Made by a program: the position numbers and the translations under genes | Part shown: one piece after another, positions 17,369 to 27,700 of the stretch | Position numbering within the stretch: the stretch's first letter is position 1 | Layout of the letters: each line of letters starts with the position of its first letter | From: Microvirga sp. TS319 | GTDB taxonomy: Bacteria > Pseudomonadota > Alphaproteobacteria > Rhizobiales > Beijerinckiaceae | NCBI RefSeq assembly: GCF_041276405.1 | Contig: NZ_JBGGGT010000002.1 | Coordinates: forward strand, 719,001-783,000 | Length of the DNA stretch: 64,000 nt | Reading direction: 5' to 3' | Notes under the pieces: generated by a model | The model's input: only the letters and a program-made list of their open reading frames with translations | Database searches by the model: none | Told to the model about the DNA's origin: nothing

Positions 17369-18724
17369 ATGCGCGATGAACTTGGAATGCCTCTGCCGCT
17401 CGAAATTCAAAGTCGTCAAGCGGCGTTCGAATCCACTCCAGAGTTGCTCAGCCGAGGAGAGTGGGTTTGCCTCAACATTCAACCGAATGTCGCTTGGCCT
17501 GTCCGGCCGCAATGGTTGGATTTTGCTGGCCAGCGTATCTGGGTTATCCCCCTCACAAACGAGTGCTACCCCGGTGTGGCAATGAAGTGCTCGCCGGGTG
17601 TGAGTCGGGATGAGGCCGAGGGTATTTTGTATCGTCTCCTCAGCGTGATTTCTTGGCGAGAGAATTGCGGGATTGTGGTCGCCCATCGCTCGGGCGGAAG
17701 CCTGCCACACATGATGGGCCTCGAAAAGAAATCAGGCTTCTCAATCCGAGACAGCTTTGACTTCACCGATATGATCTGCCCGCAAGAAGATGGTCCGCGT
17801 GTGGCCTTGGCGCTGATGCGGGAGGCGCGCGGCCTCAATCACTACGGCTTTGCATTCCTGTCCTATTGGCGCATTCTGGAGTTGGCTTTCCCTAAAGCGG
17901 GTACCCGTGTTGCGTGGATGGAATCCGCTCTGCCGACCCTCTCCGGGCAGGGGATTCAGGATGCACTGACTAGCATCGCTGCCCGAGGCGTCACCGACAT
18001 TTGCCGCCATCTGTTCGACTCAGGGCGGTGCGCGATTGCACATGCCACCGGCCAGCCGATCATCAATCCCGACGATCCTCGCGATGCCGCTCGGCTGTCT
18101 CGCGAACTGCCATTGGTACGTGAGATGGCAACCCGAGCCATCGAGGAGCGCTTCGGGATCGATACGCCAATGACCGAGTACCGCAAACACCTTTATGAAC
18201 TCAGAGGCTGGAAGGAGAGGCTGGGCTCAGAGTTGGTAGAGCGAATCTTATCTGGTGATCAGCCTAAAGACGGCGAGTTGGTCGACCTGCCCCTAATCAA
18301 TGTCCGACTCCGCGAAAGCCCACCATACCTGCCTTTGGAGGGTATGAAGCCAGCAGCCGTATTTGTGGATGGACAATTACTTGAGCTTCGGTATTGCACA
18401 GCCAATGGCCTCATGACCGTCCGTTTTCGATTGAACTTTGCGGATGAGCGATTGTTGTTCGATGTCACCAACGGCTTATACTTACACGACGACGGTTCCG
18501 TCACGACGGCGGAGTACCAGCGAGAGGTTCAACGCTTTCTCCGGGACTACTTCTTGAATGGCGTCCTTCAAATGTGGGACGCAGATAATGGGGAATTGCT
18601 ATCGCGCCTAGATGCCTTCATTCCCGTCAACTGCATGATTGACCTCGATGCCTGCAATGCTGGAATTGGGGAGGCGGATGCCGAGGTGGAGCGCCGTCGA
18701 TTGGCACTCGCCGAGTCCGCATAG
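17369..18724 (+). CDS. MauJ-annotated family protein with a possible HEPN motif
   Basis: About 451 residues. The N-terminal half is mixed alpha/beta (VAWPVRPQWLDF, IPLTNECYPGV). A central helical region (NHYGFAFLSYWRILELAFP ... FDSGRCAIAHATGQP, about residues 175-250) contains R-x4-H (RCAIAH), the catalytic motif of HEPN ribonucleases. The C-terminal third is a beta-rich domain. Related proteins are often labelled methylamine utilization MauJ, but nothing nearby concerns methylamine, so that name is not informative. The ATG at 17369 was chosen; a TTG at 17324 in the same frame is the alternative. Its place among defence genes makes an abortive-infection RNase plausible, but that is inference. 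Confidence 0.5.
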   Translation: MRDELGMPLPLEIQSRQAAFESTPELLSRGEWVCLNIQPNVAWPVRPQWLDFAGQRIWVIPLTNECYPGVAMKCSPGVSRDEAEGILYRLLSVISWRENCGIVVAHRSGGSLPHMMGLEKKSGFSIRDSFDFTDMICPQEDGPRVALALMREARGLNHYGFAFLSYWRILELAFPKAGTRVAWMESALPTLSGQGIQDALTSIAARGVTDICRHLFDSGRCAIAHATGQPIINPDDPRDAARLSRELPLVREMATRAIEERFGIDTPMTEYRKHLYELRGWKERLGSELVERILSGDQPKDGELVDLPLINVRLRESPPYLPLEGMKPAAVFVDGQLLELRYCTANGLMTVRFRLNFADERLLFDVTNGLYLHDDGSVTTAEYQREVQRFLRDYFLNGVLQMWDADNGELLSRLDAFIPVNCMIDLDACNAGIGEADAEVERRRLALAESA

Positions 18725-18975
18725 GCGCAAGCGGGCGTGGACTGGATCGAAGGGCCCTTCGCTGTCGGAGCCATTCGTTCAAACGATTATCGACCTGTGC
18801 ACTCTGAGACGTGCGCGTTTGGTCCGCTTCAGCCTTCGAGAGCTGACGTTCGTTGATCTTCTTGAACTTCTCAGTTTGACCCATAGCAGCCCATCTATGA
18901 TGGTCGCAATGCCTGCCCAAAAGGGAATCGCACTGGTAGTGTGATATCGGTTGTGATTGAGTCTGTGAGCTCTCT

Positions 18976-20286
18976 ATGCAGATAACGCGCTTCGAGCTTT
19001 ATAAACGGGTCTGCGACAGACCGCTCAGCAAAGTCGCGCCGGGGCTTGGAATTTCAGGAACGCAGCTTGCAGCCCTCTGCAAACGATATCAGATTCCTTA
19101 CCCAGGATCGGGGTACTGGACCCGCAAATCCCTCGGGCTTCCGGCAGAGCTGCCAATGTTACCAGATGCGCCCGATGAAACCATCGAAGTCACGCTGTCC
19201 GCCGTCAAAACGCGAAAAATGCGGACGCCGGAAGAAGGTTCTGGGCGCAAGACAAGGCCCATCGAGAAACCCCGTCGTCCGGCGCATCACCCGCTGCTTT
19301 ATGGTGTTGAAGAGCATTTACGAAACACCCGGGACGTCAAATACGGCGAGTTCCTCAGACCCTACAAAAGGATTCTGCCAGACCTGATCTCATCAGAAGC
19401 CGCATTGCTGCGGGCACTCTCAATCGCAAACGACCTATACTTGGCGCTCGACGAACAGGGGTATCGAGTTCACATCGCTCAGGCTGCGGATAATCTGCAT
19501 CGCATCCATGTTAAGGAACAAGAGGTGGAGCGAAAGGATCGCCTATACGGCCGCTATTACTCGGGAAGTATCTGGGCTCCAGACCGGCCAACCATCTTTT
19601 ACATCGACACAGTGCCAATAGGCCTCGCTCTAACGGAGATGACGGAGAGAGTAACGCTGCGATACTTGAACGGCGAATATTATCGTGAGGACAGCAAACT
19701 GATCCGATCAGCCAAGCCTTGGCAGCTGACGCACTCCTGGACAACAGAGCAAGATATGCCCTGCGGGCGCTTGCGGGTCGTGGCCTACTCGCCCAAAAAA
19801 GGCGTCGATTGGTCTATGAGCTGGCAGGAAACGGAGCAGCAGTTGCTTGGCCCCCAAATTCCTAGAATTGTCGAGACGTTGAGCGCCTCCAAGAAAGATC
19901 TGCGACGCCTCATGGACGCCGAGGATGCGGCCGAGGCGAAGAGGAAAAAAGAGTGGCAAGAACAGTGGGAGCGCTACGAAAGGCAGGAGGATGCCCGCAA
20001 GACGGTCCAGGCTCTTACCGATAGCCGTCAACAGCTTGCAGAGATCATCGAGAGTTGGGGAAGAGCGATCACCGTAGAGCGTTTTTTCGCGGATGCGGAA
20101 GAGCGGCTTAAAAGTACGAATGGCGAGCGTCGGCAGCGCCTAGAGGAGCGTCTGACACTCGCTCGGGCAATGATGCAGGGCATAGATCCTCTAGACTTCA
20201 TAGAAAGCTGGCTAGCCCCAGAGGAGCGACACCATTCAAAATTTCCCGAAGAGGCATCAGCTCAACTGAACAATCGTAGAGCATAA
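18976..20286 (+). CDS. Conserved unknown protein with N-terminal helix-turn-helix and coiled coil
   Basis: A 436-residue protein. Residues ~10-55 (YKRVCDRPLSKVAPGLGISG ... CKRYQIPYPGSGYWTRKSLG) form a helix-turn-helix seen at the start of a widespread family of uncharacterised proteins found on mobile elements. A mixed central region contains a conserved-looking NDLYLALDEQGYRVHIA. A charged coiled coil follows (about 300-350, AEAKRKKEWQEQWERYERQE). I do not recognise an enzymatic motif. It lies 250 bases after the MauJ-like gene on the same strand and may be cotranscribed. The hairpin at 20418-20450 could terminate it. Confidence 0.6.
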   Translation: MQITRFELYKRVCDRPLSKVAPGLGISGTQLAALCKRYQIPYPGSGYWTRKSLGLPAELPMLPDAPDETIEVTLSAVKTRKMRTPEEGSGRKTRPIEKPRRPAHHPLLYGVEEHLRNTRDVKYGEFLRPYKRILPDLISSEAALLRALSIANDLYLALDEQGYRVHIAQAADNLHRIHVKEQEVERKDRLYGRYYSGSIWAPDRPTIFYIDTVPIGLALTEMTERVTLRYLNGEYYREDSKLIRSAKPWQLTHSWTTEQDMPCGRLRVVAYSPKKGVDWSMSWQETEQQLLGPQIPRIVETLSASKKDLRRLMDAEDAAEAKRKKEWQEQWERYERQEDARKTVQALTDSRQQLAEIIESWGRAITVERFFADAEERLKSTNGERRQRLEERLTLARAMMQGIDPLDFIESWLAPEERHHSKFPEEASAQLNNRRA

Positions 20287-20612
20287 CGTAATCGGTTTGA
20301 AAGACACAAAGTTAACACCATGGCCGATGGCAGATCGTCTTGCTTGGACATCATCAACGATGGCCAGCAACATTGCGCGAGTATTGTGACGGCTCTGGCT
20401 AATTCAACAGTTTATGTAAAGCCCCGCTTGGCTCTCGCCAGCGGGGCTTTTGCTTGTGTCCGCACTGTGTCCGTTTTTCGGGCCATTCAGAAACACGATG
20501 GCTCCAAATCAGGCGAAGCAGTGCACGCGAACCGCAGGGGGCATTGTCAGCAAAGCGCAACATTCTGGCTTCTCGAGCTCTCAGGGAGGCACAAAAGTGG
20601 GTCTGGCGAAGC
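20287..20612. other. Intergenic region between convergent genes
   Basis: About 325 bases holding the strong hairpin at 20418-20450 and otherwise nothing I can support. It separates the 436-residue gene (plus) from hsdM (minus), which converge here. Confidence 0.6.
20418..20450. terminator. Bidirectional terminator-like hairpin
   Basis: AAAGCCCCGC pairs with GCGGGGCTTT, and an inner TGGC/GCCA extends the stem to 14 pairs with one bulge and a TCTC loop. Short T tracts flank it on both strands. Its position between two convergent transcription units fits a shared terminator. Confidence 0.65.
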
Positions 20613-22262
20613 TCATTCGGCCCCCGGCAACAGAGAAAGCCCGAGTTCCTTCAAGAAGGCGTTGTGCCGCGAAGTTGCCTCCCGGATCTGCTTTTCAATC
20701 TCAACCAGCTCGCCCTGGGTGGTCGACAGATCAATCTCTTCCTCGCCGACGGCGGTGCTGATGTAGCGAGAGATGTTGAGGTTATAGCCCTCCTCAGCAA
20801 TTCGCTCCATGCTCACACGCTTGGAATAGCGGTCCTCTTCCCTGCGGAATTGGTAGGTCGAAACAATTTTGCCGATATGATCCGGCGTCCCATTCTTGCC
20901 ATCTCCCAATTGGTTTTGGCGCTTGCCCTTTGTGAAATGCTCGGCGGCATTGATGAAAAGCACGTCATCCGGCTTTTTGCACTTCTTGAGCACGAGGATG
21001 CAGACCGGGATGCCGGTCGAATAGAACAGGTTCGCGGGCAGGCCGATGACTGTGTCGATGTGACCGTCCTTTAACAGCTTGGTGCGGATGCGCTCCTCTG
21101 CCCCTCCTCGAAATAGCACCCCGTGAGGCAGGATAATAGCCATCACGCCCTCGTCCTTCAGATAGTGGAAGCCGTGCAGCAGGAAGGCTAAGTCGGCGGC
21201 CGATTTGGGCGCCAGCCCGTAATTCTTGAACCGCACATCGTCGCCCATCGCCTCGTTCGGCTCCCAGCGCAAGCTGAAGGGCGGGTTGGCCACAATGGCA
21301 TCGAAGGCAGGCTTCTTAGCGGGGTTCAGCTCGCGCAGGATATCCCAGTCATTTGCGAGGGTGTCGCCGTGGAAAATCTCGAACTCCGTGTCCTTCACCC
21401 CATGCAGCAGCATGTTCATGCGGGCGAGGTTGTAGGTGGTGATGTTGCTTTCCTGCCCGAAAATCTTGCCGATGCCATGAGGCCCCATGCGTTTGCGAAC
21501 GTTCAGCAACAGCGAACCCGATCCGCAGGCAAAGTCGAGAACGCTCGCCAGCCGGTCCTTCTTACCCGTGGCGGGCTCCTGACTGTCCAAGGTCACGATC
21601 GCCGACAGAATGTCGGAGATCTGCTGCGGCGTGTAGAACTCGCCCGCCTTCTTGCCAGAACCGGCGGCGAATTGGCCGATCAGGTACTCATAGGCATCGC
21701 CGAGATGATCCACGTTGGACGAGAAACCGGCCAGTCCCTTGGCGATCTCAGCGATGATCGAACAGAGCTTCTTGTTCTTGTCCGACTGGGTCTTCCCGAG
21801 CTTTTCCGAGTAAAGGTTGATCTCCGAGAAGAGGCCGCTGAACGTGCTCTGGAAGGACTCATTCTCGATGTACTTGAAACCTTCATGCAGCGTCAGCAGC
21901 AGCTCATCGCTCTGCGTACGGGCCAGATTTGCGATGTTGTTCCATAAATAGGGCGGCTGGATCACATAGTGCACCTTGCGGCGCATCTGCTTTTCGAACT
22001 CGGCCACGTCGTTCGGATTGTCCTCGTACCACGCCTGCAGGGGCGTGCTTGCACCCGAACGCGCAAGCACGTCTTCCGGCAGATCAGGGTAGTCCGGTCC
22101 CAGTTCCCGCTTCGCCGCCGCCTCATAGTTGTCCGACAGATAGCGCAGGAATAGGAAGGACAGCATGTAATCGCGGAAGTCGTCCGCGTTCATTGCCCCG
22201 CGAAGCGTATCGGCGATGTTCCAGAGCGTCTTGCCCAGTTGCCTTTGGATTTGGTCGTTCAT
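20613..22262 (-). CDS. hsdM: Type I restriction-modification DNA methyltransferase subunit M
   Basis: A 549-residue adenine methyltransferase. The N-terminal helical domain begins QRQLGKTLWNIADTLRGAMN with SFLFLRYLSDNYE. AGEFYTPQQISDILSAIV precedes motif I, DFACGSGSLLLNV (~245), and motif IV reads VANPPFSLRW (~327). With HsdS it methylates the recognition site and protects host DNA; with HsdR it restricts foreign DNA. It is the last gene of a minus-strand operon, and its ATG overlaps the prrC stop by four bases. The placement of hsdM last is unusual, since in most type I loci it comes before hsdS. Confidence 0.95.
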   Translation of the reverse strand: MNDQIQRQLGKTLWNIADTLRGAMNADDFRDYMLSFLFLRYLSDNYEAAAKRELGPDYPDLPEDVLARSGASTPLQAWYEDNPNDVAEFEKQMRRKVHYVIQPPYLWNNIANLARTQSDELLLTLHEGFKYIENESFQSTFSGLFSEINLYSEKLGKTQSDKNKKLCSIIAEIAKGLAGFSSNVDHLGDAYEYLIGQFAAGSGKKAGEFYTPQQISDILSAIVTLDSQEPATGKKDRLASVLDFACGSGSLLLNVRKRMGPHGIGKIFGQESNITTYNLARMNMLLHGVKDTEFEIFHGDTLANDWDILRELNPAKKPAFDAIVANPPFSLRWEPNEAMGDDVRFKNYGLAPKSAADLAFLLHGFHYLKDEGVMAIILPHGVLFRGGAEERIRTKLLKDGHIDTVIGLPANLFYSTGIPVCILVLKKCKKPDDVLFINAAEHFTKGKRQNQLGDGKNGTPDHIGKIVSTYQFRREEDRYSKRVSMERIAEEGYNLNISRYISTAVGEEEIDLSTTQGELVEIEKQIREATSRHNAFLKELGLSLLPGAE

Positions 22263-23488
22263 TGTGCAGGTGCTTCCTGGGGGGCGGGCGCTGGCGCCGG
22301 GGCTGCGGGCTGAGCCGGAACAACTCCCGGCAGGGCGAACTCGAATCGCGTGATGAATTCGCGCAGGATGCGGCGGAACAGTTCCTTGTTGTCCTCGCCC
22401 ATCTCTGTGGGTTCATGGATGGCATAGGCGCCGTGGCTCAGCAGGTTCAGGGCCCGGTTGAACAGCGCCCGATCCTCTTCGTTGTTCAGCGCCTTCAGGC
22501 AGAAGGCGATGCTTGGATGACCGAAGAAAGAGGCTGTTTTCTCCATGACGCTGCGCAAGGCGTTGAAGTGGAAGGTGTAGAGCTTCCCCTTGTTGGGATC
22601 GGCGGCACGCTGCAACTCGGCTAAAGTGGCGACGTGGTGGAAGAAGGGCGTATCCTCGGTCGCATGAAGCGTGTAGGCGCCGTCGCCATTGGGGCGATGA
22701 AAGAAATAGCGTTTGTGGGCAATCGTCGGCGATTCATCGACCTTCCGGCCAACTTCGTTGCACATGACGTTGAAAAACAGCGCGTGGTGAGATGAGAAGA
22801 TCACACTGATCGGGGCGGGCGCACCGGTGCCGTCCTTCCGCGTGACCGCCCGACGGAGGAGCTTGGCTAGGTCGCAGGCGACGGAGATCGCGTTGTTGTC
22901 ATCCAGTGACGAGATGGGGTCATCTATGTAGAGGTATTTCTTTCCCTGATAGGATTCATGCCCATCAAGCATCCGTTCGCAGATCGCCATAAACACGCAC
23001 CAGATGAAGATGTTCTGCTCGCCCCGTGAAATCTTGATGTTGGTCTGATCGCCCTTTCGGAAGCTCACGAAATCCGGCTTAAAGAACTTCTCCTCGCCTT
23101 GCTCAACCTCCTTATAGGTGAAGTCGAAATCGAAGTCCGCGTATCGGGAAAGATACTGGGCAATCGTTTCGTCTAGGGCGAGCTCAGTCATGGCGTTGAA
23201 GAAGGACGATTTTTCGTTCAGCTGAAGGCGGCGAACGCTGTCACCTTCAAGGTCGTTTTCCCAGACAAACAGATCCTCGGTGAAGGCGTTAAAATAGAGG
23301 GTGTCGGGTGTCCCGGTCGGGTTCTTCTTGTTCTTGCGCTTCCCAGCGTCCTTGAACTCCATAGACAGGCGTGTCTTGCCGGTGCGGTTGTAGGCGTAAA
23401 TCAAGATCAACGGGATTGGCTTCGTTGGATTATTTAAATCGTCACGAAGTCTGGTCACCAGAGTCTTTAGGTTCTTGTAAGTCCTCAT
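22259..23488 (-). CDS. prrC: PrrC-like anticodon nuclease
   Basis: The ATG at 23488 overlaps the hsdS stop (ATGA), giving 409 residues against 396 for E. coli PrrC; an upstream in-frame extension is rejected because it only mirrors hsdS. The N-terminus is PrrC-like, with LILIYAYNRTGKTRLSMEF as Walker A (~31-40). The ABC-type signature is ISRGEQNIFIW, Walker B is YLYIDDPISSLDD, and a histidine switch follows in FSSHHALFF. The nuclease end has Arg312-x3-Glu316 (RSVMEK) and His352 in LLSHGAY, close to the R-x3-E...H triad of PrrC, and Arg345-x6-His352 fits a HEPN motif. PrrC is held inactive by a type I enzyme and cleaves tRNA-Lys when phage anti-restriction disturbs it. The last ~25 residues are Pro/Ala-rich. 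Confidence 0.87.
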   Translation of the reverse strand: MRTYKNLKTLVTRLRDDLNNPTKPIPLILIYAYNRTGKTRLSMEFKDAGKRKNKKNPTGTPDTLYFNAFTEDLFVWENDLEGDSVRRLQLNEKSSFFNAMTELALDETIAQYLSRYADFDFDFTYKEVEQGEEKFFKPDFVSFRKGDQTNIKISRGEQNIFIWCVFMAICERMLDGHESYQGKKYLYIDDPISSLDDNNAISVACDLAKLLRRAVTRKDGTGAPAPISVIFSSHHALFFNVMCNEVGRKVDESPTIAHKRYFFHRPNGDGAYTLHATEDTPFFHHVATLAELQRAADPNKGKLYTFHFNALRSVMEKTASFFGHPSIAFCLKALNNEEDRALFNRALNLLSHGAYAIHEPTEMGEDNKELFRRILREFITRFEFALPGVVPAQPAAPAPAPAPQEAPAQ

Positions 23489-24792
23489 GCGTCCGCCTCC
23501 TCGACCGAGGGGAAAAGCTGTTGCATCAGCCCCTTCTTGTGGGTCTTGAGGGTGTCGAGCTTCTGGCTCTCGACGGCGATGAGGGCGTCGAGGGAGGTGA
23601 GGCAATCTGCAATGCGTTGTTGTTCAGGTAGGGGCGGTGCCATGATCAAAAGAGCGAGAACATCTGGTTTGGTAATGTTCTTCATCGAGCCGGAACTTCC
23701 TTTGGCCAACTTCGATAAAGCCGCACGACCTTTGTCGGATCCCAAGATGAGGGATAAAAAGGGCATTGACGTGCTGGACTTAGGCTTGGCCGCCCAAAGT
23801 CGATCGGGAAGAAAGATGTTCTCCAAACCAGTCTTCACGTACGCATTAGCCCCCACGAGCGCTGGGGTGTTCATTCGGCTGATGATAATTGTGTTTCCTT
23901 GGACCGGCTCTTTGACGCGATCAATATCAGCCTGCTCAAATACCACTTTGTTTTCTTGGGGTTTAAAAACTCCATTTGTAACGGCGCTCGTTTTCAAAAC
24001 GCCAATCTCTCCACTCGTTGCGGGTCGGTCCCCTGAATTTACACTCACTCCGGCATCCAGCGAACTCACAAACTCAGAGAGGGGCTTTTCCTCCCACTGC
24101 CGCGCGCCCCGAAACTCAGGGAAGCGGAGGCGGGGTTGGGTTTCGCCTTCTTGGGGGAAAAGCTGCTGCATCAAGCCTTTTTTGTGGGCCCTCAACGCTT
24201 CCACTTTCCGCCCCTGCGCGGCAATCAGCGCGTCCACCGAGTCCAAAAAGTCGGCGATCTTTTGTTGCTCGGGGAAAGACGGCAGCGCCAGTTGAAGACG
24301 TGCAAGGTCCTTGTAATAGATGCGCACACGGACGCTTCCATCGCCCTTCTCCGAGACAAACTCCTCCCAGGCGTCGGAGCGTCGAAAGTGATCAAGATAC
24401 GCGGGATCGAGCCTGTGAGGGCCTGCGCCCTTGCATTTGAAAACGACATAGTCCGGGCTGACCAGAATGTCGTTGTTACCTTGCCAACGAGCAATCGAGC
24501 CTATGTTGAGGCGCATCGGATTGTAAGCGAACCAGTCCTTCCGAACGAACTTGTAACGTGCCGTGTCAGCCGCGACGATGCGCTCCTCCATCGGCACAAT
24601 GCCTTCGACTTTGGACACCCCCATGATTTGCGATGGGGCCTGACCAGAGCCATTTCGTTCTGTGCTTTCGGCCGTAGCGTCCGCTAGCTGCAATTCCTGC
24701 AAAGGGTGTCCGATAAATTCCGAAAAGCGCAGCTTGGGCACCGATGCAGACTCATCGCGCGTCGCCGCTGGCAATTTCCCCTTACTGCTCAT
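23485..24792 (-). CDS. hsdS: Type I restriction-modification specificity subunit S
   Basis: A 435-residue subunit with two target recognition domains. Each is followed by a similar conserved helical spacer: FPEQQKIADFLDSVDALIAA ... KKGLMQQLFPQ near residue 200, and LPEQQRIADCLTSLDALIAV ... KKGLMQQLFPS at the C-terminus. PRLRFPEF, echoing the N-terminal PKLRFSEF, opens the second half. The repeated spacers position two half-sites of a bipartite sequence, which cannot be predicted by eye. The ATG at 24792 overlaps the end of hsdR by 11 bases. Confidence 0.93.
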   Translation of the reverse strand: MSSKGKLPAATRDESASVPKLRFSEFIGHPLQELQLADATAESTERNGSGQAPSQIMGVSKVEGIVPMEERIVAADTARYKFVRKDWFAYNPMRLNIGSIARWQGNNDILVSPDYVVFKCKGAGPHRLDPAYLDHFRRSDAWEEFVSEKGDGSVRVRIYYKDLARLQLALPSFPEQQKIADFLDSVDALIAAQGRKVEALRAHKKGLMQQLFPQEGETQPRLRFPEFRGARQWEEKPLSEFVSSLDAGVSVNSGDRPATSGEIGVLKTSAVTNGVFKPQENKVVFEQADIDRVKEPVQGNTIIISRMNTPALVGANAYVKTGLENIFLPDRLWAAKPKSSTSMPFLSLILGSDKGRAALSKLAKGSSGSMKNITKPDVLALLIMAPPLPEQQRIADCLTSLDALIAVESQKLDTLKTHKKGLMQQLFPSVEEADA

Positions 24793-27700
24793 AAGCGCTT
24801 AGCCCCGAGATTTCACGGCCACCGGCGCGCTTCAGCAGCAGCGGCATCAGGTCGGCCATTAGGTCCAGTTCCTTCACCCGCCGCGCCTTCCAGTTGAGGC
24901 CAAGCGGTTCCATCAGGTCGGTCAGCGCCTCGCCGTCAAAAATCATGCGTTGCAGGATGGTGTCGACAAAGCCTTGCAGCGCCTCGGTGGCCAGCCCGTG
25001 CTTGCCCGCGATGCCCGCCAGTTCCGCCGCGTTCTTCTCCGCCTTGAAGCGGTTGTAGCCATCGCGGATGGCCTTTTCGCTGAGGCCCTCACCCGCCTTG
25101 AGGGTGTTGATATAGGCCGCGATATCCTCGCGCTCGTCCATGAACTTGGCGTCGGACTGGATCAGGCCGATCAGCTCCTCGCGGCTCATCTTCTGCTTGC
25201 CGGGTGGCGCCTCGGAATAGCGGGCGATCAGACCCATGATGTAGTCATAATCGATGACGGCCGAGGCGAAGAGGACAAATTCGAAATCCAGTTGGTCGGC
25301 GTCAGGCGTAGGCTCGTCCGCGCCCTTGCCCTGCTGTGCCCGAAGGCGCTGGGCGGTTTCCAGATAGGCACCGCGGAAGCCAAGCAGGTTCTCGCGCGGC
25401 AGGACCTGCTCAATGGTGTTGCGGTTCTCGTCGGTCAGGTCGGTGTACTGGTCAAGCTGGGTCTTGAGCCGCTGGACCTCTTTGAAATGCTCGATGAAGG
25501 CCGCGCGGGCGGCATCGCCCCTGAGGTTCGGCACGGCATTGGGGGCGCAATCGAGGCCCTGCGACTTCATGAAGGTATCAAGCTTCTGGACGGCGGTTTC
25601 AAGTTTCTGGATGACCACGGGGGCCTTATCCACCAGCCAGATCTCGCGGGCCTTTTCGGAAGCCGCCTCACCCGAGAAGAGCGCGATGGCCGCATCGACC
25701 GCGCCCTGCTGCTGCCGGAAGTCGAGAATGTTGCCATAGGGCTTGGTGGCGTTCAGCACCCGGTTAGTGCGTGAGAAGGCTTGGATCAAGCCGTGATGCT
25801 TCAGGTTCTTGTCGACGTAGAGGGTGTTCAGGAACTTGGAGTCAAAGCCGGTGAGCAACATGTCAACGACAATCGTGATGTCGATCTTGTGGTGCGGCAC
25901 GTTGGGATAGGCTTTCCGCAGGTCGGAATCTGGCCATTGCTGGTCTTTGATGCGCTTCTGCACGTCCTGATAATACAGATCGAACTCGCCAATCTTGTGG
26001 TTGGTGCCGTAGTGCGCGTTGTAGTCGGCGAGTATGGCCTTCAGTGCCTCCTTCTTCTTCTCCGGCTCGACCGCGTTGTCTTCCTTCTCCTGCGGCAGGT
26101 CTTCCTGAATCTGTTTCACATCAGGATCGCCTTCGGCAGGCGGGGAGAAGACGCAGGCGATGTTCAGCGGCTGGAAGTTGGGATCGACGGCCAGCCTCTC
26201 GGCCTGTATCGTCTTGAAGAGGGTGTGATACTCGATGGCGTCATTGATTGACGATGTGGCGAGCAAGGCATTGAACCGGCGCTGACCGGTGGCCAGATCG
26301 TGTTTGGAAAGGATCGCCTCGATGACCGCCCGCTTGGCCAGCGGTTCGCCCGGTTTGGGCAGGGTTTTGCCCTGCGGCTTGAAGTAATCGACATGGAACC
26401 GAAGGACGTTTCCGTCCTCAATGGCATGCGTGATCGTGTAGGTGTGAAGACGCTGCTGGAAGAGGTCTTCCGTCGTCTTCATGCTGGCCTGGGTGTCTTC
26501 GATCTTCTGCTGAGCGGCGTTCTGATCGAAGATGGGCGTTCCGGTGAAGCCGAAGAGTTGGGCGCGCGGGAAGAACTCCTTGATGGCCTTGTGGTTCTCG
26601 CCGAATTGCGACCGATGGCACTCGTCGAAGATAAAGGCGATGCGCTTGTCGCGAAGGGGCTCAAGCTGCTCCTTGAAGCTCTTCTTACCATCCTTCTTCT
26701 GTTGCTTGTTGCGCTTGCTGTTTTCATCCAGTGCAAGGCCGAGCTTCTGGATGGTGCAGACTATGACCTTATCGGCATAGTCGTCTGAGAGGAGGCGGCG
26801 CACAAGGGATGCGGTGTTGGTGTTTTCTTCGACGCAGCCTTCCTGGAACTTATTGAACTCCTCGCGCGTCTGCCGATCCAGATCCTTGCGGTCTACGACG
26901 AAGAGGCATTTTTCGATGTCGGGATTGTCCTTCAGCAGCGTTGATGCCTTGAAGGAGGTGAGGGTCTTACCGCTGCCGGTGGTGTGCCAGATGTAGCCGT
27001 TGCCGCAATCCTGCGCAATGGAGTCAACAATCGCCTTCACCGCATAGACCTGATACGGCCGCATCATCAGAAGCTTCTGCTCACTTGCGACCAGAACCAT
27101 GTAGCGGCTGATCGTCTGGCCGAGGGTGCATTTGACTAGGAAAGTCTCGGCGAAGCTATCGAGATGGAAAATCTTCTTGTTGTCTACGTCGGCGAACTCG
27201 TAGACCGGCAGGAAACGCTCTTCGGCATTAAAGGCAAAGTGACGCGCATTGTTGTTAGCGAAATAGAACGTTCGATCGCGGTTGCTGACGATGAAGAGCT
27301 GAAGGAAGCACAAGATCGTCTTAGTATAACCGTTCCCAGGATCGTTCTTGTATTCGACGATCTGCTCCATCGCCCTGCGAGGGCTAATGCCGAGGGTCTT
27401 CAGTTCGATTTGAACAACCGGCACACCGTTGATCAGCAGAATGACATCGTACCGATGATGGCTGTTGTCCGTGTTGATGCGGAGCTGGTTGATTACCTCA
27501 AAGGAATTCTTACACCAGTCCTTGATGTTGACGAGCGTATAGTTGAGCGGCGTGCCGTCATCTCGGGTGAAATTGTTCCGCTCGCGCAGGGTTCTTGCTG
27601 CCGTGAAAACATCCGGCGTGACGATCTCATCCATTAAGCGCGAGAATTCGGCATCGGTCAGGTGGACGCGATTGAGCGACTCGAACTTCTCACGGAAGTT

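Noticed and set aside
18627-18884. Minus-strand frame beginning MGQTEKFKKINERQ
   Set aside because: The first ~40 residues look protein-like but the rest is antisense to the MauJ-like gene; too weak to call even as a relic.
23489-23605. Longer PrrC-like protein starting within hsdS
   Set aside because: The extra residues mirror the hsdS 3' end in another frame; ATG 23488 overlaps the hsdS stop and matches PrrC's N-terminus.
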